NCBI GenBank assembly: GCA_013396995.1
Contig: VWZP01002663.1
Coordinates: forward strand, 792,752-856,751
Source: Dicaeum eximium
Taxonomy: Eukaryota; Chordata; Aves; Passeriformes; Dicaeidae
Length of the DNA: 64,000 nt
Direction of reading: 5' to 3'
Shown here: piece after piece, positions 34,471 through 47,155 of the stretch
How positions within the stretch are numbered: position 1 is the stretch's first letter
How the letters are laid out: every line of letters starts with the position of its first letter
Program-made: the position numbers and the translations under genes
Notes under the pieces: model-generated
What the model was told of the DNA's origin: nothing
What the model saw: only the letters and a program-made list of their open reading frames with translations
Database searches by the model: none

Positions 34471-37400
34471 TTTTGGTGGGGGTTTTTTTGGTTTTTTTTT
34501 GTTTGTTTGTTTGTTTTAATTTTAATGCAGATCGGTTTGTTTTGTGTTATTATGGCGCACAGCTCTGCGCTAGTATCAAGCATCAGGTGACACCTTTCCT
34601 GCGCAACGCTTCAAATGTCTAGTTGAAGCTGATGAGAAAATTGATGCGGAAGATAGGAAACGTCCATATTGTGAGCTAGCTGCTCTCTTCCAGCTATGAA
34701 TAAAGCTCTCTGGTTTTGGTTCCCAATACATGATTTTGGTACACAGTTCAGCAGTGAGGCAGGAAAAAGAAATCAAGAATGTGCTGATGTATTGAATTAG
34801 CTCAGCAATGGTCAGCTGCATTAAGTGAGACGCCATTTCTCTGTTCCAGCTATCTTGTGAAAACATCTTCAAAGTTTAATGCACAGATCTTGTCTCCTGT
34901 CGAAAAACCTCCCAGTTAACACCTTGGAGTGCCTGAAGCCCATGGATCAAGCAGGAGATGTGGATGCCGATGACGTTTGTAAGCGGGGGGGTGAAAAGCC
35001 CTTTGGCTCCGTGCAGGGTGCGCCGTGTCCGGGAGATGGGGGTGTTGGCCAGCGGCACACGAGAGGCGCGGGTGCCCCGGCAGCCAGGCAGGGAGACAAG
35101 GGCTGTGGGTCAGGGCACAGGGAGACAATCAGCACGCTGAGTCAGAAACATGGGCAGAAGGGAAGAGAAAAAGACTAGTAAGGCACAGGGGAGCTCTTTC
35201 TGGAACCAAAACGGGGCAACACAAAAAGCAAATGTGTAAGTTAAATGACAGCCCTGCAAAGCCCAGAGGATGCAGACATGCATCCTCAGTGCTTTTTCAG
35301 GTGGGTGTATGTGGCATACTGAGGCAGGCTGATGCCTACATCATCAGTGGCTCACCTGCTCACGCAAGCCTTGTGGTGTTAGAGTTGCTGGCCTGCCAGT
35401 TCACTTAGCTGGTCCCCACTGAGTGCCTCCCCAGCATATGTCTCAAGCACCTGTGCCAGGTGACATCCTCTTGGCTGCTGGGAGGCCCAGGCTGGAGTGG
35501 TGGCATGGCATCCCTGCCTAGGCTCTGCACCCCAGCAGGACCCCTGGCCCAAAGGAAAGTCCTGGAAGGGCTTGTGTCCTGCCACATCAGTGGTCCTGTC
35601 TCACCTGTACGTACATAAACATACCTAGGACATGAACTTAGACCTGGGTGTAGTCTTGACATACCAGAAATCCATTCCTGGCTTGCCAGCCTGGTGCAGT
35701 TGTATTTGATTTGGCCAAGAGGTGTCTTGGCGTCAGCATGTGAACTCTATTATGTGTGCAAACATATAATAACTCTGCTAGTTTTGAAAATATATGTTAC
35801 TAGGTCCTGCCAGGGCCTATCAGATGTGCATATTCATGCCTTCCAGTGGAGCACCCCTGCACACACAGATGGTTACTATTCTAAAAAAGATGGTTAGTAC
35901 CTAAAAAAGAAAATTGCAGAGTCAAAAAAGACATGGTGAAACTGGTTAGGGTGGTTCAAGGGAATGGTGAAAATAAATGACTACTAATGAGAGCAAAGTT
36001 GGTGTCTGCAGGAACAGCTGAAGGAGAGAGAAGTTAAAATCCCAGAACGAATAGACCTAAAAAGAAGACATGTGCAGGATGTGGGGTTCTTGAATGGGAT
36101 GTGAAAGGATTCTTGTTTAAGCCCTGCAAAACATGCAGAAAAGATGGGAAAATCAAGATATAATGTATAAAGATCTATTGTTTCATTTTGTTCTAAATAT
36201 GTGTTAAGCTATGGTTTCTGTTTGCTTGAATGTTGCATGCTTCAAAAGACTTAAATTGTGAAATCAGAGTATCTAAAAGGTTAGAAATCTGTGGAAAAGA
36301 GAAGTTGAAGTGTTAGTGGTGGTCCTAAGGTGTCTATGTTTCTCCTCAGTGAAAATGTGATATGGTAAGAAGGAGAACACAGGCATAACAAATGTCCCTG
36401 TGAAATTATAAAACTGATTACTACGACCTAGTGAGACTGGGGAAACTTGGAAGGAAAAGGCTCAGAGAAATTTGGGAGGAAAAATTTTTGCGTTTTCTCC
36501 ACTAAATGAGATCTTGGAGCAAAAATCCAAGGAAGCAAAAAAGGTCCACTTTCTAAGCGATGTACTTCTTTTTGCTATTTCAGAATTACAGTTAACTATA
36601 GTAGATTAGGGGAAATAAATCCCCTCCCTGTGAAAGCAAAAGTACTCAAACTTGTGCTCAATGAAAAACTGCAGTTGTTTCAAGTTTAGACTTTTGTTCT
36701 GTAAAGAAACATCGAGCATCTCCCTTCTGCACTGAAAGAAACAATGTCTTCATTTGCTACCAAATGCAGGAGCAGTTATCTGGAGCTGGGTCTGGACTTT
36801 AGTCTATGGGGAGGCACACTCAGGATAGTGGCAAATGTCCTGGTGAGGGAGCTCTGGTAGAGCAGTGCAGCCAATGGGCATTTATTTCAAGTTGTGCTTT
36901 TATGAAGAGTTTTGTTTGGGAAATATCTTAATAGCCTTGTGTTTATTGAGTAATGGTGACACAGATATCTGTTCCAGGAAAAGCTCACTGGGATTAACTG
37001 AGTAATTGGAATGGCAGAAATTGTCTTTTCTCTTTGACTCGGCATGGGAGGACAGTGACTTTGCTAAGACTTGGCTTCTGCACTTCTTCCTTTTGATTCT
37101 GATGCAAGCTGTGGTCCTTCATTTTTCAGGTAGCAGAGAACAACTAAGTAGAGAGCGGCATTATTGGGAAGTGCACAGATATCCATGCTTCCTGTCATCA
37201 TGCTAAACTGACATGCATAATTTTGTAGAAAATTTCAGACAGTTGGTGTCTGAGAAAGCGAGGAAAGGAGGGCAACTGTCTCTGAAATAACGTTGTGACT
37301 TGGATTTCTGTGAATCTCCATCTCCTCTTGTGCTGCTGCTATTGTATGTACATATCACTATGCAAACTAGTGAAATTACAGTGATAGAAGAGACAGTGAA

Positions 37401-39117
37401 AAAAAAATCCTCTGGTGTAGCAATTCAGAGAAAATGACATAGCAAGGACGCCTAATTTTGACTTAAAAGTGTAATTTTTCTGTGATAAAGCTCTAATATT
37501 AACTATGTAGCAGGCATGAAAAGGGAAAAAAAGGCTGACAGAAAATCAGAAGTGCCTGAAAATCAGGGTCACTTCAGAGGCTTTTGTGATTTCCTGTAAT
37601 GTGGCATAAACCACCTATTGTATTTTCGCTGGGAAGTTTATAGCTGAGGTGAATATAGCAGAAAATAAAACTTGAGGAAACAGACACAAGGTTTCTGTGC
37701 TAGAATGAGAGTTGTGTTCTTTATCAAACCATTCACAGAGGATGGTGCCTGTTAAAATATACATAAAGCATACTAAAATGTATGTTAGGCCGTATTCTAT
37801 CATTTTTGCTGCTTCCTGTCAGCACGAAGAAGCAAAATGTTTAATTTTGCATCATCAGAATGCTTGAATTTAGATATAAACAGCCATTTACTTGGACTCA
37901 TTAACACAGATTACCATTCTGGCAGTTGTTTTCCCTCTTCTCCCTGCGCTTGCTGCAGCCTGACGCCGTCTTCCTGGTGTGGTTCAGGCTCTGCCACGCT
38001 TGGTGCAGATGGAGCCAGTGGTGGGATCTGGCTGGTTCCCGCACTGCTGTGTTAGAGGGCAGTCAGCCTCCTCCTTCTAGCTCCATGCTCAGGTGTGTAG
38101 CCCTGCTGAGAGCTAGTCTGCAGTCTGATCTGGATTTTCCCCATGGAAAGCAAGAGCCCCCAGAGATGAGTCCTGCCTTCTGTGTTCCTCCCTTCAGGGT
38201 TTGTCCCTTTGATAGTGGTGATGCATGCAGAGAGTGAGCACCTATCGACCAAGGTCATGTGTGTGGTTTGATAAATGTTTAGTGAAAGGAACCCATACAG
38301 CAAGGGCCAGCAAAGTGATGGGGTTTCATAGGGATCTCACTTGATGGCTGGACCTCAGTCGTAGGGCAGTGATTTAACAAGGTCAATTCCTCATTCATTT
38401 AAGCTTATTTAATAATAAATCTGAAATAAAGACTTGAAATTTTCTTAGATAATTTTTTTGCAACTTTCCAGTCAGAATTAATTAGGTGCTATGAGTCAAC
38501 AGAATCAGCAACAGAATCATTAGAAATGATTCACTGCTTTCCTTTATAAGGATGTGAATTAGCACATGTTCTGTTTTGATGATGGAGTGCAATCTGCGTT
38601 AGGAAACCCATGGAGTATAATTATTGCGAGTACAGACAAATACATGGTGCTAACTTTCTGTCTAAACCCAGAAGCTTCAGTTAGCTTTGATTTTATATTC
38701 TCTTCCCAGTGCCAGATCTGAGTCATAAGAAACTTGTGTTGATGAAAAGGTTAACAACATAAATGTCCTTTAGTGGCGTTTTGCTTCAAATTTCCCCTTC
38801 TCCTAGCATGACTGAAAGCATCAATTATGGGTTCACCCTCATGTGAGCATTAGCAATAAAACATTGTCTTCTTGAATCTCCAGGATGATACAAAGATATT
38901 AATGGTTGTTTTATGCCAGCTCACCTATGTTTTCTAAAGATTGTAGAAAATTAAAGAGAGCTGGCAATGCAGGCAGGAGGGGTGTTGGAGATGTGGTGAG
39001 TTCCTGACAATGGATAATCCAAAACGTGTGACTTACTTCACCACCCTCTTGCCTTCCCCCAGAAACTACCAGGGGCTTAAAAAAGAAGGTCTTCAGCATG
39101 CGTTATAAAAAATTGTA

Positions 39118-39168
<51 letters not shown>

Positions 39169-40390
39169 CAACAACAACAACAACAACAATAATAATAATA
39201 ATAATAATTCCCCTGTATTTGGACTTGGTACTGGTTGACTGCGCCTCACTGTATCTGGCTTTGTTCTGGTGGCAGCCCTGTATGACCCACGAGTAACTGC
39301 TTGGACCTCGAGTTCTGGCCGTGGAGGACTACAAATGTATGGGCTGGACATGGTGTGGACGGTGTGCAAGCCCTGCCTTGCAAAGGCAAGCCCTGCCTCG
39401 CCAAGCCTGGTCCAGAATGTATAGCTCACAGTACAGGAATATTCAGAAAGCTATCCATGCTGACATAGATAAATGGAAGCTGTACAAAAATGATAGAAAG
39501 CAGAGTTCAGACTATTCTCCGTGGGTGATATTCCTCTTCATGTTTTATTTCCAGTTATTTTAAAATTAAGCCATAAATCGAAGGCAGAATTCACATTATG
39601 CATTCATCTCCTCTTCTGTTGGCCCCAGGGGCACAGCTGGGCTACTTTATCAGGATGGAGAGTGGAAGGTATTTGACCACTGCTGAGCCCTTGTGTGAAT
39701 GCACGTGTACTGCTTGAACAGGCAGGTGTTTCACATTGTCCTGGGATATATTATGCTTTTTTCCCATACTGTTACTAGTTAACATGTTAACATCCATACT
39801 AGTATTCATCAGGTCTTGTTTTGACAAGCTGTATAATAGGACTTGGTCTCTGGAGGACCAGGACTTAGGCTGAGGATACTCATATTAGAACATTGGGTTT
39901 TTTATTTTATTTTAAATTAAAAACCTCATTATGACAGCAGGTAATGTGAGGAGAGGAGGGAAGAGAAATTAGAAAAGGCACTGTGAACAAAGAAACATTT
40001 TTATCGCCAAAACCATAGTGAGTAATAACAAGCAGGTTATCTGGAATGACATTCTAACCACTGAATCACCAATTAACCCTGAATGAAACTTTATCTATCA
40101 CTGAGGCATTTAGGGTGGTCTTACTATGTGTGGATTCTCTTTTGTCTAGTAGTTGGGTCAAACTTATAGTGAAGACTTTCCCCAGTGGGACGCCGATCTA
40201 GATCTTTTCTAGATGCATGTATGGATGCATGTTTTCACAAAACTATGGAAACTGAATCTCTCTAGGACTTCTGTTGCTCCACCAGTAGCAAAGGCTGGCC
40301 CACAGGTTTAAATATTTTTGGAGGAGACAAAAACAAAGCCACTGAAATTACCTGTAGACAATACTTGGGGGAGAAGTCTGGTAGGAAAAT
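34471..40390. other. Intergenic, upstream of SLC30A5
   Basis: No gene recognised on either strand. A poly-T / TTTG run lies at 34483-34520. The stretch 34870-35200 is GC- and CpG-richer than its surroundings, with overlapping open frames on both strands, but matches nothing I know. The rest is AT-rich unique DNA with one long microsatellite. Confidence 0.5.
39117..39208. repeat. Compound microsatellite (AAT)n(AAC)n(AAT)n
   Basis: Perfect AAT units, then AAC units, then AAT units, about 92 bp. On the minus strand it reads as a long leucine run in an open frame, which is an artefact of the repeat. Confidence 0.95.
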
Positions 40391-40397
40391 ACACAGA

Positions 40398-40545
40398 GGA
40401 TCACAGATTGGTTTGGACTGGAAGAGACCTAAAAGGTCATCTTGTTCCAACCCATGGGCAGGGACACCTTTCACTAGACCAGGTCACCCCATCCAGCCTG
40501 GCTGTGAACACTTTCAGGGATCCAGCAACAGTGAACCTATCTAGG
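40398..40545 (-). mobile_element. CR1 LINE 3' end fragment
   Basis: The plus strand gives the complement of a CR1 tail: 'gatcacagattggtttggactggaagagacc' followed by 'ccaacccatgggcagggacacctttcactagaccagg'. Short and 5'-truncated. Confidence 0.8.
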
Positions 40546-40721
40546 AAATGAAGCTGTGAAATGGTTTGGCTGGCTTCCAGCACATGTGGCCAAGCTGTCT
40601 TGAGGTATGGGTTTGGCTCTAGCCCCAAGGGAACTCATCAACATGCCTGCTCACAGCTAATTCACTCTGTGAGATCTCATGGGTTGGTATGATGGAGGGT
40701 GGCTAGCTGGCTTGCTTAAGC

Positions 40722-40816
40722 GGGGGGGGGGGGGGNNNNNNNNNNNNNNNNNNNNNNNNNNNNNNNNNNNNNNNNNNNNNNNNNNNNNNNNNNNNNNNNN
40801 NNNNNNNNNNNNNNNN
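40722..40816. other. G14 homopolymer and assembly gap (81 N)
   Basis: Fourteen consecutive G (40722-40735) run straight into 81 N (40736-40816). Sequencing evidently failed at a G-rich tract. Confidence 0.98.
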
Positions 40817-43800
40817 GGAGCCAGAGGGGTAAGTTCTTGTTGGAGAAACAATGGAAATGGAAATGTACAGAAGAAATGCTGCAGGGGGGATCATGATGAA
40901 ATCAGCATTGAATTAAAATAGAGGTGCTCTGATGAACTACTTCTTGCTTCCTTTTCTTTCATAATCTGATCCTGCCTACAGCTCTGAAATCTTGTTTTTG
41001 TACATCTCAGTTTGCTTCATCTGCTCCCACTTGCTGTTTGGCAAGGCTGAGTGTTTTCATGATTGGGCTACAGAGTACTAGTCTCTTTGGTATAGCTGGT
41101 GGCTGGGGTCAAGGATTGCTTTGCATTCTGGCTTGGCAGGCCATGCTTCCTCTCACTGCAAATCCTTTTGGCTTTTGCCACCCAGACTTGTTCTTACCTG
41201 GCGGAGTATATCTCCTTCCACCCAGCTAATGGTGCAGCATTACCCTTCCAGCAGAAAAAACTAGGCCTTGCAAGAAGCATTGCTCAGCACTGCTTCTCTC
41301 CCAAATGGACCAAGTGGAACGTGTGGGGCAGAGGCTACAAACACATCCTTTCTTACTTGACAAGTGACAATCCTTCTCTAACAGAGCTTCCTTGACTTTT
41401 GGGGGAGTCTAAAGCACTGCAGCTATATTTCGCACAACCCTCTGTGGTACTCTCTTTGTTTCAAGCAATAAAAACTATCAAGAAAGGTGTATGGTCAGCC
41501 AGACAATTCCCCAGATAATTGTGGGAACATGCTTAATCTTATGTTGCTATGAGCCCGCTGTCTGTTTCTTGATGCCAGTAGTCAGAACATTTATTATAAC
41601 TGCTCTGAATTATCTCAGCATGCCATCATGTCAGGTAGAGCAAGGGTCTTCCTTTGAAGTGACCTTTCTTTCGGTAGGTGGATTTAGCAGAGAAAAGGAG
41701 AAAAGGTTTTAGTAAAGATTATTGAAACAATCTGCAGTCAGTGAGCTCACTCACAGTGGATGCTCCTGCTTGAACAGTTGCTTTGTGTGCACTCAGAGAG
41801 CAGCAGATGATGGGTGGCCCTGTAGGATCATGGGTGATGAAGAGCAGGATCTGATGCTGGCATCCGCAAGTGTGGGTCCTCTGAAACCAAGGGAGTGGCC
41901 TGTTGTGTCAAATCTGGATTTGGTAGTGAGTACAAAGACATACAGGATGTGGAAGAAGGAGATTATCAGAATTCAGGAAATAGCACTGGGCTAAGTAGTT
42001 AGTCCACACTGGGGATGTTCATGCTGCTCTCTGTCTCCTGATAAACAGAACTGGGGTTGTGAGCTAAGGGAGATGACAAGTCCTTCTAGAGCAGTATATT
42101 AAGAAGGCTCATTTTTCTCATGGCTGAACCAGCTGGAAGCACTTAAAATGTGCCATGGCATGGACAGCTTGAGTATCAAGCTATAAAAAACACAGCCACA
42201 GGCAGGCTGGAGAGATGGTGCTAGCTTTGCCTGTGCTCAGAGCTGGTTGGGCATCCAGCAGCTCAGCCTGGGCATGCTGTGGTCAGAGGCTCAGCCAGAG
42301 CAAGTGCATCCTGCATGGATATAGAAGGATCCTTGCTCAGCTCAGCATCAGGCTGCTGAGACCACACCCTTCCCAACGTGGTGTGGCTGAGCAACCTAAA
42401 GCAAGCCTATTCTTCCCTTTGATCTACCCTGTAGACATATCTGGGACAGTGCTGGTACAGAACTGGCTTCAGCCTTGCCAGCTGCTTCAGATTCCGCCGA
42501 TGAAGGTGGGGACATCAGGGAAGTGAAGGAATCTCACCAGGGAGATGTATTGGCCCTGTGGACTGTGGAGATGCAGTTCCTGGAGAATCATGAAGCTGCA
42601 GAGGGAATACAATGATGAGGGTGGCAGAGGAGCACAGATACCTGAGCTGCTGAGAGAGATTTGAGCTCTGATGGCAGCCACTTTGCACAAGAGGATTTGA
42701 GGAGAAGCCAGGTATGTAACTGTGACAACTTATATGGGTTGTAGCTTTGTATCCTCTACAGCAACGTTCTTCCCCCGTGTGTGTTCCTGTCAGGAACCTT
42801 GGCAGTGTTACCAATAATAGCCAAGACCAATCCTTTTTGCTCCTTTTCCCCACAAAAGCTGGCCTGTCATAGCCACACAGACTGCATCAATGTCTGTGTG
42901 TTTGCACCTCTCATTGGGACCTATGGACCAATTTCAGCTGAAGATGTAGAAGCACTTATTTAAAATAATTTTATTAGAAATGACAGCCAGCTTAGAGAGA
43001 AGAGATGCTATGGAGGGCACCTGTGAGGGGCCTGTGCCTCTCTGCATTCACCCTTTATTGAACTTCATAGAAAACCTACATGTGAAGGTATATTTTTGAT
43101 ATTTCTTATAAAAGAAATCTTTATCTGGAGCTTGTGCTCAATTGGAGAACCCCAGCCTGAGAGGCAAAATGTCAGAAAACCAGATTCCAGTAGCTCAATG
43201 ACTTCAGTGCTACTTCTCCGTTGCTCCTTTGCTCTCTTTAGTGGACATGCAGAAGTGATAGTGTTTGGCACAGTTCTTGGGCATCCTGACACCTCAGGAG
43301 CTGAACTAGGCAGAGAAGAACTAGGCAAGAAGAACTAGGCAGAAGTACCACCTCATCTGGCGTGCTGCTGCACCAGAGATGTGCTGTGAGCAGGGGCTGG
43401 AGGCAGCCAGGACAGAGAGGAGGACTAGGAGTGAACCTGAGGGACGGAGCAGGTTTTATTTCTGAAGACATGGGAAGACCCAACCCCATTCTACATTCTT
43501 TATGGGTGCAGCTATTAAGTGTAGCTCACTGAAGGGCATTGTTCCATTTGCCTGCATGTTTTGACAATGTTGTTAGCAGGTTTTATTGGTGCTCTTTGGG
43601 GTTTCATTGGTTCACAGAGACCAAACCCTCAAGGCACATGACCAGGGACATGAACTAGAAAGACAAGCAGCCTCATACTGGAAGAAGTCACGTTTCTTTA
43701 TTGTAAACATGTGGAAATTCTTTGCTAAAAACACAGTATTGGAAAAACAAACCTTGATGGAAACTAGATCAAGGAATGACTGAGCCGATACAGTTCATAT

Positions 43801-46190
43801 GAAAATAAAAAGTACTAGACCAAAAAGGACAGGAGCTTTCTTTGTAGTCATGCACTGATTTGAAACATTTTAATTATGAATACAATTACAGTTTGTATTT
43901 TTCCTGAGGTTTACAAAATTATAGCTAGTCTTTTTTTTTTCTCCTTTTTTGTGTCTCCTGATGCTTCTTGGTTTTGGACGTTACCACAGGATAAGGCATG
44001 AATTATGAGAAAGATTGGTGGTACTATATTTCTGGCCAGGCTGAAATTAGGTATTTTCAGAATCTTTCCTGGAAGAAAAAGCATGGGGTAATGTCATTTT
44101 TCTAAATCAGGTAGTTTTGGATACTTGAAAACGATGCTTCAGGTCCTGGTTGCTCTGCAAAGAAAATCACAGGACTCTGAATGCTGGAATATTGTACTAT
44201 CTGCTTTGCTGAGCCATACATTGCAGATGAAACTACTTAAAAAACTAAATTCTCATTTACATGACAGCCTCTTTGCTACCTGGGCAGTGCAGTGCAATAC
44301 TTAACACTTATGTATGTACAGACACAGAGCTGCACCCACAGCTGTGTCTGATACATGATGATACACCTATATCTAGATATATATTTTGCAAAGGAATTCA
44401 GACAGCAAGTATCCAAGTTTTTTGTAACACATGGTCATTGTGGTGTTTTCCTCTTGATACCAGTGAGAGAATGGTCAAGTGAAAAATCAAGAGTCACCTT
44501 TTTGTGGTGTATGTACTGTTAATACAAACATCCTGCTCTAAATGCTGATCATATGGAAATCAGTCCAGTTCTGTCGTTGATTCCAGAGCAATGAGGAATT
44601 GGCCCAAAATCTCAACTTATGCCACCTTCTTAATGATTTTTTCTATTAAATTTAAATTTTGTGGTGTATGTACTATTAATACAAACATCCTGCTCTAAAT
44701 GCTGATCATATGGAAATCAGTGCCAGTTTTGTCATTGATTCCAGAGCAATGAGGAGTTGGCCCAAAATCTCAATTTACGCCACCTTCTTAATGATTTTGT
44801 CTATTAAATTTAAATTGCTGGAGACTATAACATAAACATGGGGGGGAAAAAAAAAGTAATAAAATGGTTTAATTTATTTCTGGGTCCATCAAGCATCATG
44901 GTGATAACAATTTGATGTTCTTAGTTTTCATTTTAAAATAAACAAAAACACTGTGATGGGTGATCTCCTAATTTCCTGTTAATAGAGTTTAAATTGAAAA
45001 ACATTTTTCAGTGGGAGAGCTGCTCATTAAAACTGTAGATAGCAATTTTGTTCCATTTTTAAGCTCTTCTGGCTGGAGATCCTTGAGTCATAAGGCATTT
45101 ATAGTTTCTTTAACAATACATAACAACAGAATTCACATTTCCACATACATCTGTAAAGATGTAAAGTGTATTTTGTTGTAACAAAGAATGGCAAAATCAA
45201 CAGGTTACAGGAGAGAATCCCAAAGACCTGCAGCCCCTCCCCAGTCTTGAAACCTGCGTCTCTCTCTTCCCTCTGGTCGTGATTCACCTGTGTCAGGGTA
45301 CAATCAGACAAACAGAGGACTACTCAAAATGAGGGCCCAGCTGAGCCATGACCCTTGGTGAAGGGAGGACAGCATCATATCCATGATCCTGACCACATAT
45401 CAGACCTGCAGGTTCTGCAGTCCAAGTCTCACCTAATTTAGAGCAGGGGGAAGAGAAAACTTGGGGACCTGGAGATGACACCTCTCCAGCATACTGGTGC
45501 TCCAGTATAACCTAGGGTGTGCAGCTGGATTGCTGGGCAGGATAACTGTGTGAGCTGACAGGGCAGTGGGACCTATACATATTTGAAAGCTTTGGTTTAT
45601 CTGTGTACACTTAATCTTTCCCTCCTTGGAATCATAGATACACATACGCGGATATTTTGTATATGTGTCCGTATCCATATCCATACAGGTATGTGTAAGT
45701 ACATGTGCTCAGTAAGAGGTAGGAATTTCTTGCTGATGATGAAGCTGTGGAGCTGTCTGGTGGACAGAAGGTTGGAATGGGCAGGTAGTGAGTGTAGGCA
45801 CAGGGCCCCTGCAGGGTAATGCCAAGCCACAGGCCCAATAAAATCCTAGTGTGAGGCCCTGGTCCTCCTGAAGAGAATGGAGGCTCTAAAGCCAATACTT
45901 CACATGGTATGAGCAAGATATTAAAAGCTAATTGATTAGAAAGTAGAAACCCTGGTAAACAGTGACCATGGAAAGAGAAACAGAAAGAGTAGATCACATT
46001 TTAATGGGGCTTTAGTTTAGCAACACATTTTGTTCTCTTAGGGACTGATGCAGTGTAAAAGTGATTCCTTGATTCCAAATTTATCTGCTTTATTGGTTTT
46101 GTGTCACTGCCATAATTTTATTGATTTTTTCTTTTAACAGTGATTCCATAAGAGGTCTCTTAAGCTAAAACATATAGTGGGTAAAATCTT
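40817..46190. other. Intergenic, no gene recognised
   Basis: Mostly unique sequence with moderate GC around 42200-42700 and AT-rich elsewhere. A direct tandem duplication lies at 44501-44816. Open frames are short (at most about 103 codons) and unlike known families. Confidence 0.5.
44501..44816. repeat. Direct tandem duplication, two copies of about 157 bp
   Basis: Copy 1 (44501-44657) and copy 2 (44658-44816) both run from TTTGTGGTGTATGTACT through 'catcctgctctaaatgctgatcatatgg', 'gattccagagcaatgagga' and 'gccaccttcttaatgatttt' to 'ctattaaatttaaa'. By eye they differ at only a handful of positions. Confidence 0.95.
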
Positions 46191-46196
46191 CTGCAT

Positions 46197-46820
46197 TCAT
46201 TTCACTTTGCAAGTCAGCCTCCTGTGTTTAAATTTGGTGTTCTGACATGCACTTTGAGGCTTATTGTAGCTGTATAAATGGCCATTATATGGGAATAGGA
46301 GAGGGAGAATTCTATCCTTGAGGCTCATTTTTGATGTCTCTGATTTGAGATTATTACCACAGTGGGTTTCATCAGTCATGTTGGATATGCAGTAAATGAC
46401 CTCAACTGTTTGGAAGCCATTAATCAACAAATCATCAACAAGATAAAAGTGTCTCTTTTTGTGTCTTTGAATGTGAAGGACAGTGCCTGATTGTTCCTGA
46501 GACAATATAATCAGAAGGAAATTGCTGCTGATTTCCTTAGGAGTTAGTGTGGTTTTATTTTCCTGGTACCAGGCTTTCTGGTGAGCATGTGAAGTTCTGT
46601 GGGCTGATATCAAGGGATGTTTTGCTGGCTGCTCACTCACTGCAAGGAAGTTCAGAGACTGGAATGTCTTGATTTTATGGATATGAGCAAGTTGTTTAGG
46701 AGATTTTGCCTGCGGCCTTGAACGGAAGCAAGTGCACAAGTGGTGTTGCTTGGAACTCTGGATTTTTAAGCGCAAAGAAACACAAAATCCCCAACATAGT
46801 GTGTGCTTCTGCAAAAGCAT
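46197..46820 (-). other. 207-codon open frame, unrecognised
   Basis: This is the longest uninterrupted frame in the window outside the N-spanning CR1 frame. The product would be basic and rich in S, K, H and L, with no signal peptide, membrane helix or motif I recognise. No splice or promoter context supports it, and it sits next to a CR1 tail in otherwise gene-free DNA. It is either a chance open frame or an exon of an unknown or non-coding transcript. Confidence 0.15.
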
Positions 46821-46854
46821 TTCAATGTTATCATATCTCCCATTTTGAAGAGGT

Positions 46855-47155
46855 GCAGGGAGCTAAGGAATTATATTTTTATCATGGGGGACAGGACCTG
46901 ACAGAATGGCATGAAGCTGTGTCAGGTAGGTTTAGGTTCAATATTTTAGGAAAAGCTTTTTTGTCCAGAATGTGGTTGTACACTGGAACACACTTCCCAA
47001 GGAAGTGGTTGTGACAGAAGGCTGGCCAGAGTTCAAAAAGCATTTGGAAAACACTGTCAGCAATGTTGTTTGATTCTTGGAGGTGTCCTGGGCAAGGCCT
47101 GGAGTTGAAGACCTTTTTAGTTCCTTTCCTAGTCAGGATTCTATGATCCTAAAAT
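46855..47155 (+). mobile_element. CR1 LINE 3' end fragment
   Basis: Diverged CR1 tail: 'gtaggtttaggttcaatattttagg', 'gaacacacttcccaaggaagtggttgtg', 'tggagttgaagacctttttagttcctttcc' and the end 'ggattctatgatcct'. Confidence 0.82.

Noticed and set aside
39103..39429. Minus-strand frame with a long leucine run
   Set aside because: The leucines are the translated (AAT)n/(AAC)n microsatellite.
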